A stretch of DNA of 12,429 nt from Russula earlei. Lineage: Eukaryota > Basidiomycota > Agaricomycetes > Russulales > Russulaceae. Shown in pieces: positions 1-7,327 of this stretch. Position 1 is the stretch's first letter. Every line of letters starts with the position of its first letter. Location: the NCBI GenBank assembly GCA_025769875.1, contig JAGFNK010001239.1:1-12429 (forward strand). The letters are read 5' to 3'. The notes beneath the pieces were generated by a model, which was not told the DNA's origin, did not search any database, and was given only the letters and a program-made list of their open reading frames with translations. The position numbers were made by a program, and so were the translations under genes.

Positions 1-984
1 TTTAGCATCTTGGTGCTCCTGGTCAGTAGTTGAGGCATGGTTCCGAACAGGACCCATGGTTCGAGGCGAGCTTTGGCGTTTGCCTTGGCTAGTTGATTTC
101 TGAGTCCCTTACTTCCCACATCATGTCATGGTATCTTTTGCGAGTGGTGACAAGACCATTTGCCATCTGTCGTGTCTTTTTTATGGCAAATCGATAGCGG
201 CGTACTTCGCTTCCAAGGATAGGTCCTGTTCGAACCTGAGTGCTTCGTCTATGGCCGTGGTGTGTCTGAGGCTGTCTATAAACAAGAAGGCATCTTCTGT
301 GTGAGAAGAGGGTGAGGGATAGGGGTCGGCTTGAGCTCGAATGGGAATATGGTGAGTGGGACACCCAGGACCATAAGTGGCTAGTAGAGAGGGGAAGCCA
401 TGCGTAAGGTTGGGAGGACAAAGCAAGGAGGTAGTGTGTCATCTTCGTTGCCTGGGTCTGGGATTAGTAAATCTAGTCTGAGGTCCCCCTCTTCCCATCC
501 TTCTCCAAGTTCTTCTAGCTCTGAAGGTTGGACGTGGTCGGCAGGTGGCTCATAGACAGGAGGTGGTGTCCTCTCGCGGTTTGTTGGGGCGAAGTTTTTT
601 GTTGAACAGGATGATGTTTTCGACTTGTTTGATGGTGGGAGTGGTGGTACGTGGAGGGATCGGAATGGGGTCAGGTGATGGGGAGTGAACATGATAGGAA
701 GGGCTTTGGGTTCTGACAGGCAAGTTGGTTCCTTGCGTGGGGGTTCGATTGCCGAAGGCATGTAGTATAGTGGTGAGGGAGTCGTCTTCCCATAGTTCAT
801 GTGCTTGTACAATCATTGCGGTGTGCTGTGCGGTGTGTCAAATGAGTATTCTAGTGTTGATTGTTGCTGCTGTCGAGGGGGATGGTTCTCTAGACAGTGG
901 CAGGTGGATAAGCGCAGGAGAGTAAGGGGGAGTAGGTACGAGGGTAGCAGTGGAAGCGGTGGGGGAGTTCTGTGTGGAAGTCAT
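1..984 (-). pseudogene. Extra 3' reading frame downstream of gypsy pol, degraded
   Basis: A reading frame opens at an ATG at 984-982, about 55 bp after the pol stop at 1041-1039 and on the same strand. The product starts rich in Ser, Thr and Pro, then has a short segment with ELWEDDSLTTILHAF, then a long Pro/Ser/Thr-rich stretch. After about 550 the best coding signal moves to another frame (acidic SELEELGEGWEEGDLRL near 520-470), then back to the first (DEALRFEQDLSLEAKYAAID near 260-190), and to a third near the left edge (LAKANAKARLEPWVLFGT near 92-40). TGA codons interrupt the first frame at 840-838 and 552-550. I recognise no domain. Position after pol and before the unseen 3' LTR suggests an accessory gene of the gypsy element; it could instead be a fragment of another element. 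It probably continues past the left edge. Confidence 0.5.
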
Positions 985-1038
985 GTTGTAGTGTCTGGGG
1001 ATGGAGCGGTGGAGGTAGTCGTTTTGTAGGTGGTGTCT

Positions 1039-1329
1039 TTATACTTGGGGTCGTCCAGCTGAAGCGGAGTAGTATTCCCTTAGAAGTTCTGGGGCATTAA
1101 GGTCATGGTGGTCGACCCATGAGTCATCTGATGCAGGATATCCTTTCCAGTGCACAAGGTATTGAAGTTTATGTGTTCGTCCAAACCTTCTAGTGTCTAG
1201 AATCGCTTCAATTTCATATTCTTCCTCATTTTCGATGGTTGGTGGAGGGTGTGTAAATGGCATGCCGTACTCTTCTGTCTCTGTGTAGGGGAGAAGTAGG
1301 TTGACATGAAAGACATTGTGTATCTTCAT
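1039..1329 (-). pseudogene. Gypsy integrase C-terminal tail with chromodomain
   Basis: This is the last open piece of the gypsy polyprotein. It begins with the KIHNVFHVNLLLPY block that follows the GPY/F region in chromovirus integrases. It continues into a chromodomain: YEIEAILDTRR, then LQYLVHWKGYPASDDSWV, with the aromatic and WKGY positions of the family present. In chromoviruses this module steers integration towards particular chromatin marks. It ends at TAA (1041-1039). The upstream codon at 1332-1330 is TAA where the family would read through, so this piece is cut off from the integrase by a nonsense change, though it is in the same frame. Domain assignment is secure; the copy is not functional as read. 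Confidence 0.88.
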
Positions 1330-1332
1330 TTA

Positions 1333-2264
1333 TGGTGGAAGCCGTAATTGATATGCGACTTTGGAAATTCTTTTTGTGATGGGGAATGGGCCGTATCTTT
1401 TGGGCATCAACTTGCATGTTCCTCATGTTTTGAGGTTCTTCGCTTCTAGCCATACAAGGGTTCCTTCTTCCATTTCTTTGATGTCAGGTTTTAGGGGTTG
1501 TTGTTTACATTCGAGAAGTTGTTGAGCGTCTTGTCTTGCTTCTTCTAGTTGTTTTAGGTGATTGGTGGATGAGGGTACATTATTGTCTTCTAGACTGATG
1601 CTAATCTGGGGTTTGAATCCCATGAGGAGTTCGTGGGGTGATCTTCATGATGTTTCATGTTTCCACGAGTTGTGTGCGTATTCTGCCAAGGGAAGCATTT
1701 TTGCCCAGGAGTGTGGGTGAGTCGTGGTCCAGGGTCTTAGGTATTGTTCTAGCATGCGTTCATCCTTTCTGTCTGTCCATCAGTTTGGGGGTGGAACGCG
1801 GTGGACATGTTTTGTTTGATGCCTAGATTTTTACATATGGCTTTGGAGAAGTTTGATGCAAATCGAGGGTCTCTGTTGGAGATGATTCTTTTGGGAATAC
1901 CGAACCAGGGCATGAGGTGTTTCAGATATTTGTGTGTGATGCCTGTTCCATCGATCGTTTTGTTGCATGGGATGAACTTTGTTGCTTTGGAACATCCTTG
2001 GTCAACGATGGTAAGAACACTATCGAATCCTTCTGATTTAGGCAGGTCAGTGATGAGATCCATCAATATGTATTGAAAGGGGCCCTGTTCAACGTGTGTG
2101 TCGAGTGGGAAAGTCGTGGCTTTCTTTCTGGGTATATTGGTCTTGGACTCTTGGCATTTGGTGCAGCCTTTGACGTATTGTTCCACGAATTGTCATAATC
2201 TAGGTCCTTTGTAGTGTTGTTTGACTAAATCCCAGGTGTTAGCTATTCCTGGATGTCCTGCAAA
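1333..2264 (-). pseudogene. Gypsy integrase core, broken
   Basis: This is the integrase part of the polyprotein, which joins element cDNA to chromosomal DNA. In order: the remains of an HHCC zinc domain (AGHPG, then VKGCTKCQESK with the CxxC), the catalytic core (YILMDLITDLP with the first Asp near 2060; GIPKRIISNRDPRFAS; HPQTDGQTERMN with the Glu), and a GPY/F module (KRYGPFPI near 1400). The second catalytic position reads Asn (codon at 1877-1875) where the family has Asp in the ISDR motif. Breaks seen: TGA at 2196-2194 (family Trp), one base apparently lost near 1753, TGA at 1647-1645, TGA at 1425-1423 and TAA at 1332-1330. The homopolymer shift at 2270-2265 separates it from RNase H. The assignment is firm and this copy is dead. 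Confidence 0.9.
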
Positions 2265-2265
2265 G

Positions 2266-2971
2266 GGGGGTGTTGTGGAATAGTCTTAAGATTTCTCGTC
2301 GTTCGTCGGGTTTGTCCAGTAGGTAGGTTTTTCGGGCAAGAATTTTGGGTGGTAGTAATGTGGTTTTTTGTTCTTCTACCCCCTTGTTAAGGTCTTTGCA
2401 ACGAGAAAGTGTGTTGGTGATTGTGTGTGTGTGTCCGGGGACGTGTTCCATAGTGAAGTTGAAATCTTGCATGTATTGCATCCATCTGGCTTGTCGTCCT
2501 GTTAATTCTTTGAAATAGGTAAGGTTTTTATGGTCTGTCCTTATTCTCACTGGTTTATCGGCTCCTAGGAAGAATGGTCATCCACTTTTTAGTCCAAATA
2601 TTACCGCTGCTAATTCTTTGTTATGTGCATTGTAATTCCTTTCTGCATCTAATAGTGTTCTGGAGTAGTATGCAATTGGATGTAGACCATCTTCGTATTC
2701 TTGTGATATGACTGCTCCAATGGCAAATCCCAATGCGTCAGTGTCTAGAATGAATTGTTTTGTCCAATCTGGAGTACGAAGTACTGGGTAGGATACGCAG
2801 GTCTCTTTTAAGATTTGAAAGGCTTGATCTTCCTTTGTTGTCCATTCCCATTGTTTATTTTTCTTTGTCAAGTCGTTTAACGGTCTGGCCTTTATGGAGA
2901 AGTTAGGTATAAAGTTTTGATGGAAATTGCAGAATCCTAGGAAACTTCTGACTTCTTTTAAAGTTGATGGG
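2266..2971 (-). pseudogene. Gypsy RT thumb end and RNase H domain, broken
   Basis: After the solo LTR the pol frame resumes with LKEVRSFLGFCNF, the conserved block between RT palm and RNase H. It continues with TKKNKQWEWTTKEDQAF and then RNase H proper: FILDTDALGFAIGAVISQ (catalytic Asp), AYYSRTLLDAERNYNAHNKELAAV (catalytic Glu) and RIRTDHKNLTYF (catalytic Asp). RNase H degrades the RNA of the RNA:DNA hybrid during cDNA synthesis. A TGA at 2580-2578 splits the domain. A run of six C on the coding strand (2270-2265) is one base too long: dropping one restores the integrase frame, so it marks a one-base insertion in the element or a sequencing slip. The segment was joined to the RT before the LTR insertion. 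Confidence 0.9.
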
Positions 2972-2976
2972 GTTGG
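2972..2976. repeat. Target-site duplication, left copy (gttgg)
   Basis: GTTGG lies immediately left of the 660-bp solo LTR and is repeated exactly at 3637-3641. On the coding strand it is CCAAC. One copy fits the uninterrupted pol reading frame (the DWPTPSTLKE block), which confirms the insertion point. Confidence 0.85.
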
Positions 2977-3312
2977 TGTTATGGTGTCGCGGCTGTAAGA
3001 GCGTTAGCTCAAGGTTCAGTGGGGGCCAAGTCCCTGTGACTTGGTTCAAGGGGTTCAATGGGGCCAGCTCAAGGAGACCGGTTCAAGGGTTTAGCGTCTC
3101 AAAGCTGAGTCAGACAATGACTCAGTCCACAGACAGAGTCGATCTTCTGGTTCCACAGAAGAGGAGGACGATGAGAGAGAGGCAGAGGAGGAAGAGGAAC
3201 ACAAGGGTTCCTTGAAGTGTGCTTAGGTCAAGCAGAGTATAGGCCAGCACAAGCAAGTTGTGATTGAGAGAGTATACAGGGCAAGGGATGTGACAGGAAA
3301 TGGGACAAAGCT

Positions 3313-3335
3313 AAGCTTGGGGCATTCCCCAGCTT
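3313..3335 (-). promoter_or_regulatory. Hairpin just downstream of the solo-LTR TATA box
   Basis: AAGCTTGGGG, a CATT loop, then CCCCAGCTT form a near-perfect stem with one unpaired base. It begins about 17 bases downstream of the TATTTAAG box on the minus strand, so it covers or abuts the expected transcription start of this LTR. Comparable inverted repeats occur after the TATA box in three other LTRs of this window. Confidence 0.5.
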
Positions 3336-3342
3336 CTACAGG

Positions 3343-3352
3343 CGCTTAAATA
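3343..3352 (-). promoter_or_regulatory. TATA-like box of the 660-bp solo LTR
   Basis: The minus strand reads AGTATTTAAGCG here, about 285 bases in from the LTR 5' end and about 75 bases after the tandem-repeat array. Position and composition fit an LTR core promoter. No other TATA-like site in the LTR is as good. Confidence 0.5.
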
Positions 3353-3429
3353 CTGTATGTAGCGAGGCTGTACAGTACCATAAGCAGAACAATAGATAAA
3401 GGTAGACCAATAGCAAAAGTAACTCGACA

Positions 3430-3525
3430 ATAGGTGAAACACAATAAGTGAAACACAATAGGTGAAACACAACAAGTGAAACACAATAGGTGAAACATAA
3501 TAAGTGGAATGTAACAGATGAAACA
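3430..3525. repeat. 14-bp tandem repeat array in the solo-LTR U3
   Basis: Nearly seven copies of a 14-bp unit of the form ATARGTGAAACACA sit head to tail. Units alternate between ATAGGTG and AYAAGTG starts, giving a 28-bp higher-order period, and the last two units have diverged. The array lies upstream of the LTR TATA box in the minus orientation, which is where LTR enhancers usually sit. There are no unique spacers, so this is not a CRISPR array. Confidence 0.85.
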
Positions 3526-3636
3526 ATAAGGGATCACCATCAAGGGACGAGATGGTAACCAAGGGGACAAGGATGACAAAGAAGAACAATAACGAGAGGG
3601 ATTATGGACGAACTGACAAGGGGGTAAATTACAACA

Positions 3637-3641
3637 GTTGG
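3637..3641. repeat. Target-site duplication, right copy (gttgg)
   Basis: This is an exact second copy of the GTTGG at 2972-2976, abutting the ACAACA end of the solo LTR. It belongs to the gypsy pol gene (coding strand CCAAC, Pro-Thr). Confidence 0.85.
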
Positions 3642-4236
3642 CCAATCTTTGATTCCTTTAACTTTGACGGGGTCCATGGTTATTTGTCCTTTTCCTATGA
3701 TTACTCCAAGGTATTCTACCTTTTGTCTGTGGAATTGGCATTTTTCTGGTTTGAGGTAGAGGTTGTGCTGTTTTAGTTTGGATAGTATGTGGTTGACTTT
3801 AATCATGTGTTCGTCTTCATCGTTTTTTGGTGGCAATGATAATGTCATCCATGTAAATTTTCAACCATCCTTGTGCGAGCTCTTCTTGAAAAATGTTGTC
3901 CATCATGGTTTGAAAGGTAGCTGGAGAGTTTGTTAGTCCGAAGAACATTACCGTAGGTTCAAATAACCCATCGCTGGTTTTGAAGGCTGCTTTCCATTCA
4001 TCTCCTTCTTTGATCCAAATATTGTTATAACCCCATCTGACGTCAAATTTGGTAAAGAGTTCCTGTCCTGCCAGGGTGTGGATAAGTTCTGGGATTAGAG
4101 GTAGTGGGTATACGTTTGGTATTGTCCATTTGTTTAGGTTTCTGTAATCCTGCACTGGTCAGAATTTCCCATCTTTCTTTTTTATAAGAAAGAATCCACT
4201 GGCATATGGCAAATTGGATCTTCTAATTCGTTTAAG
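3642..4236 (-). pseudogene. Gypsy reverse transcriptase core, broken
   Basis: This part of pol copies element RNA into DNA. Visible RT blocks in order: SGFFLIKKKDGKF, PVQDYRNLNKWT with PLPLIPELI, FTKFDVRWGYNNIWIKEGDEWKAAF (first catalytic Asp), FEPTVMFFGLTNSPATFQTMMDNIF, and IYMDDIIIAT with the catalytic YMDD near 3855. Then NHILSKLKQHNLYLKPEKCQF and VEYLGVIIGKGQITMDPVKVKGIKDWPT run up to the solo LTR. Breaks: TGA at 4239-4237 where it joins the protease piece, TGA at 4161-4159 in place of Arg in the RPVQDYR block, and one surplus base in a run of six A on the coding strand (3827-3822), right after the YMDD block. The active-site residues themselves are intact. Confidence 0.92.
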
Positions 4237-5007
4237 TCATAGGTTCTGTTCAAGGAATTTCCCTTGTTCTTCTTTTTCTTTAGGTGATAAGGGGTATACT
4301 CTGCAATTGATCGTTGTTGGGGCATCTGGCTTTAGATTGATAGCGTGGTCCCATTTTCTTGGTCCAGGGAATCTTTCTGACTCTTGTTCCATAAATACTT
4401 GTCCATATTGGTGATATTGATGAGGAACCATTTCTTGCCAGGTCTTGGGCTTGTCTTGTATTTGTGACTCCACTAGTTGTTGAGCTATGGTGGTTTTGCG
4501 TATCTGAGTTTGTAGCCATAGCTCGTCTCCTTCTTCCCAGTCTATTAGAGCCTTAATCCATGGTGGTGTTTCCTGATCTCCCATGAGGGTGATCCTTCCC
4601 ATCATGGTTCCTTTGGACCAGTTTATTCTTGGATTGGTTGATTCTAAAAATGGATATCCCAGGATGATGTCGTCTTGTCCTATGTCTGCCACCAGGAATT
4701 GGTGTATGTGTTTTTGTCCTAGTAACCTTAGTTCTAAGTTAACGGTTTGAGTGATTTTTCCTAAGCGATTAAGCGTTCCGTCAACGTTTCTAACATTCCT
4801 GGTTGGTTTTAGGCTTTTGGTTTGTAGGTGTAACTCTTTTGTTAATTTGGGGGATATGAAGCATTCAGTGGCTCCACTGTCTATCAGGGCTTTTCTTTTG
4901 GCTTTGTTCAATCCAATGTAAATAGTAGTCATCACTGATATTGACTTTCTTTGAGATTTGTACATGGAGTCGATACCTAAAGCTCGAGCAATCGCCATTA
5001 TGCTCAA
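4237..5007 (-). pseudogene. Gypsy aspartic protease and pol N-terminal region
   Basis: About 250 residues are open from just after the gag stop to a TGA at 4239-4237. A retropepsin-type protease is clear: ALIDSGATECFIS carries the DSGA active site near residue 43, and FLVADIGQDDIILGYPFLE is the matching second half with the ILG motif. This enzyme would cut the polyprotein. The C-terminal half (VFMEQESERFPGPRKWDHAINLK, YPLSPKEKEEQGKFL) is the conserved lead-in to RT. The frame is -1 relative to gag and overlaps it by about 25 nt (5028-5004). An ATG at 4998-4996 lies five bases beyond the gag stop, so expression could be by -1 frameshifting or by reinitiation; the sequence alone does not decide. 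Confidence 0.88.
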
Positions 5008-6668
5008 GTGTCCGAAAAATCCTCCTCTTTATCTTTGTCATCCCCCATCAGAGCTTTAATAAAGGCTTCCCTGTCTTTTACAGAGAGTCCTTTCACCATC
5101 TTTGCTAGTTTGATGCCCGCATCTTCTTCGGTGGCTTCTATGGTAGGGGATTCGGTTGTGATGGTGATTGTATCGGTGGCGTGTGCGCGAGTCGTTTCGT
5201 GTTTGGGTTTCATGGGACAGTCACGGGCCAGGTGTCCTCGGAGAGAGCAGTGAAAACACCTTCCTTCTTCTCGGTGTTTCTGCTTTTCGGCTTCAGTGGT
5301 TGCCTTGTGAGCGGCGCCCGCGCTGGTGTCCATTGCGTTCGGGTCACGTGGTGGGAGGCGTGGGCGTGCGGGTGTGGCGTTGCTTTGATTGTTCCCATGG
5401 TTGGCCCATGCTGAGTTGATAAGTCGTCCCCAGGGTCTGTTGTTCTGAGGTTGATTGAAGTTACGTCCACATGTGCTAGAATGGTCGGATAAAATCGTGT
5501 GTTTGCGCATCCAGACCCTATGGTGCTTCTGTGCTGCTGTGACCCAATCCACAAACGATGTGGGGTCTTCAAGGTCGAGACACGATTTGACTAGGGACCG
5601 TAGGAGTCCCCAAGCGAACAGTCTCATGACTGTCAGTTTGTCGACGTCGAGTCCAGCCCATCTTGCCAATAGTTGGAATTTGGATACATAGTCGTCTAGA
5701 AGGCCATCTTTTATTTTCAGTTCTTTGAGTTTGTCTTGGGCCTTCTCGTGTTCTGCGTAGTCGGTGAATGCGTGACGGAACTGTTGTTGCATTGCTTCCC
5801 ACGTGGTAAGTCTGAGTGGTATGTTGGTGGGGTCAACTTGTACATCTTCGAGCCATCCTTTGACCTTGGGTCCTTTCATTAGTGAGAGAAAATAGGCACA
5901 CTTCTTAATTGGGTCTCTAGCAATTTTGCTATCATGGTTCATAGACATGAACCTATTGAACGCGACCAGGAATGCGTGCGTTCGTGCGCGGTCGCCGTTG
6001 AAAAACTCGGGGGGAATTCCCTCAAGTTTTCTGTTGTCAGGTCCGCATGCATCACGATCGTGGTTGGTTTGTCCAAAAAATTTGTTGGGGTCGGGGTTGG
6101 GGCTCAGAGGTCAGTTTCCGTGTCCTCCGAGTCCTGTAAATGAAGGGCGAAGTGGGGCTGGTGCTGTTCTGGATGACGCTGGTTGGGTTTCGGCAGTGGT
6201 GGCGAAAATGTTTGTCGTTGTTGTGGGTTTGAGCTCCATCGGAGCGTTGGTGGGTGGAAGGGGTCCGGGTGTTGGTGCGCAGCTTGGGGCCTTCGAGCTG
6301 GGAATGGGTTCTCCAGAGTTTATCAGTGTGGTGAGGTTGATACCTCTAAGAGGGCTTTGTGCAAGCCTGAAGGCCGGGCAAGCGACACGCGTCGCTTCCC
6401 AGGTGTCGCCACATCTTGCAATTTCGAACCACAGCCCGTAGATGTGACTTAGGGCTACTTTGGCACCTTTCCAGATGACATAGTAGCCACTCCAGGGTAC
6501 ACCGTCTGTGTGTATAGTGAAAAACTTGACACCATCGTCGAACGAGGTCATAGAGGGAACATTCTTTTCTTGATCTGGGAGCAGTTCAAATGGACATTTG
6601 AGGGCTGCTAGTCCTTCTACAGTTGGTGTGGCAAGTCCTTTGTACCTCCAGTCTCGAACTGTAGTCAT
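5004..6668 (-). pseudogene. Gypsy gag with one in-frame stop
   Basis: From the ATG at 6668 to TGA at 5006-5004 the frame is continuous apart from a single TGA at 6113-6111, so it is one gag gene of about 555 codons. The N-terminal third (WRYKGLATPTVEGLAALKCP; YYVIWKGAKVALSHIYGLWF) ends in a Pro/Thr/Ser-rich linker. The middle holds the Ty3-type gag core: FFNGDRARTHAFLVAFNRF, CAYFLSLMKGPKVKGWLED, LTTWEAMQQQFRHAF, YVSKFQLLARWAGL. The C-terminus has a CCHC zinc knuckle, CFHCSLRGHLARDC (5258-5217), for RNA binding, then an acidic tail. Gag builds the virus-like particle that packages element RNA. The stop lies between linker and core and is probably a CGA-to-TGA change. I do not recognise the N-terminal region as a named domain. 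Confidence 0.88.
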
Positions 6669-6705
6669 GTCAAAGGAAATTGATATATTCTTTTTGTGAG
6701 CATGT

Positions 6706-6733
6706 GGTTCGGGGTCAAGGGTTCAGGGTTAAG
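6706..6733. repeat. Four heptamer repeats beside the gypsy primer-binding site
   Basis: Four head-to-tail heptamers of the form GGTYNNG lie here: GGTTCGG, GGTCAAG, GGTTCAG, GGTTAAG. The last one overlaps the primer-binding site. They resemble degenerate telomere-type repeats, but the number and drift make a short leader repeat more likely. Confidence 0.5.
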
Positions 6734-6741
6734 CTTGTTCT
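6729..6741 (-). promoter_or_regulatory. Predicted self-priming primer-binding site of the gypsy element
   Basis: Two bases inside the end of the 5' LTR the minus strand reads AGAACAAGCTTAA. It does not begin with TGG, as a site for a tRNA 3' end would. It is instead perfectly complementary over 13 nt to TTAAGCTTGTTCT at 7018-7006 in the same LTR, about 32 bases downstream of the TATA box, where the transcript should start. Elements of the Tf1/sushi group prime reverse transcription by folding the 5' end of their own RNA onto such a site, and this pol is Tf-like. The call is inference from position and complementarity. Confidence 0.65.
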
Positions 6742-7002
6742 AATGTCACCGACTGGGGGCGGTGTCGCTGACAAATCATTTCATGCGCGAGTTGTATACA
6801 CTGAGTCGAGTGAGATGACGAGTTCTCGCAAGAATCGGGGATCTCGGTGACAACACAGTGAAGGCTAGTGTGTACCATGGAGTGGAAAGACAATGAATAA
6901 GTCTTCGCATCCGAAGGCTTAGAAGGAAGAGAGAGGTCCTAAGACGATTGCTTGATTTCCTGCAAGCCTACAGTCCCAAAGCTGAATCCAGTGATATTTC
7001 AC

Positions 7003-7031
7003 AAGAGAACAAGCTTAAGGCTTGTTCTCTT
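7003..7031. repeat. Perfect 12-bp inverted repeat in the gypsy LTR
   Basis: AAGAGAACAAGC (7003-7014), a five-base loop, then GCTTGTTCTCTT (7020-7031). The arms match perfectly. It starts 19 bases downstream of the TATA box on the minus strand, and the downstream arm contains the stretch complementary to the primer-binding site. Confidence 0.8.
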
Positions 7032-7042
7032 CTACTGACAGG

Positions 7043-7050
7043 TTTATATA
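7043..7050 (-). promoter_or_regulatory. TATA box of the gypsy 5' LTR
   Basis: The minus strand reads TATATAAA, 228 bases into the LTR. A start about 32 bases downstream would fall at 7018, the first base of the segment complementary to the primer-binding site. Confidence 0.65.
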
Positions 7051-7278
7051 GGTAGATATGTCCTATATCAAATAGTAGACATATGGTAACAATGAGGCGA
7101 TCAAGACTAGAACACGCTGGAAGGTAGTGGTACATGTGAGGCTTAACGAGTCATAGGACGCATGGGAGTCATGAGGCTAATGAGTCATGAGACATACGGA
7201 AATCGTGAGGCTTGTTCAGGTAAGCTTGTCTGGTTGCTGGTCCGGTCCGAGGGCCGGTACTTGTGACAGTTGGTGACA

Positions 7279-7327
7279 CTCGCAACATCATAGAGCATAT
7301 GTTTGGGATTCTCAAGTAGTGTTTCAG
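7279..7327 (+). pseudogene. Harbinger DDE transposase, internal fragment
   Basis: A 49-bp remnant between the gypsy LTR and the next LTR reads RNIIEHMFGILK in the plus strand. It matches the RNVIERIFGVLK block of Harbinger-type (DDE_Tnp_4) transposases, whose Glu is usually taken as the last acid of the DDE triad. A TAG follows at 7317-7319 where the family has Arg. The continuation is found at 8292, beyond the 962-bp insertion. On the left the gene continues beyond the gypsy element, outside the window. The assignment rests on one short conserved block plus the continuation. Confidence 0.65.

Larger units (their letters stand above)
2977..3636 (-). mobile_element. Solo LTR inserted in gypsy pol
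   Basis: This 660-bp block interrupts the gypsy pol gene between the KDWP and TPSTLKE codons. It begins TGTTAT and ends ACAACA on the plus strand, with TGTT/AACA ends, and is flanked by GTTGG on both sides. That is the footprint of a retroviral-type integration. No protein-coding frame of any retroelement lies inside, so it is a solo LTR left by recombination between two LTRs. The minus orientation is likely: a TATTTAAG box at 3352-3343 lies downstream of a tandem-repeat array (U3-like) and is followed by a hairpin. The host gypsy element must be older than this insertion. Two minus-strand open frames inside it are compositional artefacts of the repeats. Confidence 0.85.
6744..7278 (-). mobile_element. 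5' LTR of the gypsy chromovirus
   Basis: This 535-bp block starts TGTCACC at 7278 and ends GGTGACA at 6744 on the minus strand, giving 7-bp perfect inverted ends with the usual TG/CA. It lies directly upstream of the primer-binding site and gag. A TATATAAA box is at 7050-7043 and a perfect 12-bp inverted repeat follows at the expected transcription start. The bases just outside, CTCGC at 7279-7283, resume a Harbinger transposase reading frame, so the element inserted there. CTCGC is the predicted target duplication, with its partner beyond the left edge of the window. The matching 3' LTR is not in view, so the right-hand boundary rests on the inverted ends and the resuming frame. Confidence 0.8.

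Noticed and set aside
725..1029. Plus-strand frames rich in Cys, Ser and Gly
   Set aside because: They are antisense to the Pro/Ser/Thr-rich extra reading frame; composition alone explains them.
3430..3525. CRISPR-like repeat array
   Set aside because: The 14-bp units are directly adjacent with no unique spacers, and the array lies inside an LTR of a eukaryotic element.
3311..3645. Two overlapping minus-strand frames of 92 and 99 codons
   Set aside because: They run through the tandem repeats and LTR sequence, and their products are repetitive Phe/Cys/Leu strings with no family resemblance.
5168..5419. Plus-strand frames opposite gag
   Set aside because: They are antisense to the zinc-knuckle part of gag, have no motifs and show shadow-type composition.
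6706..6733. Interstitial telomere repeat
   Set aside because: The units differ from TTAGGG in most positions, number only four, and sit in a retroelement leader.
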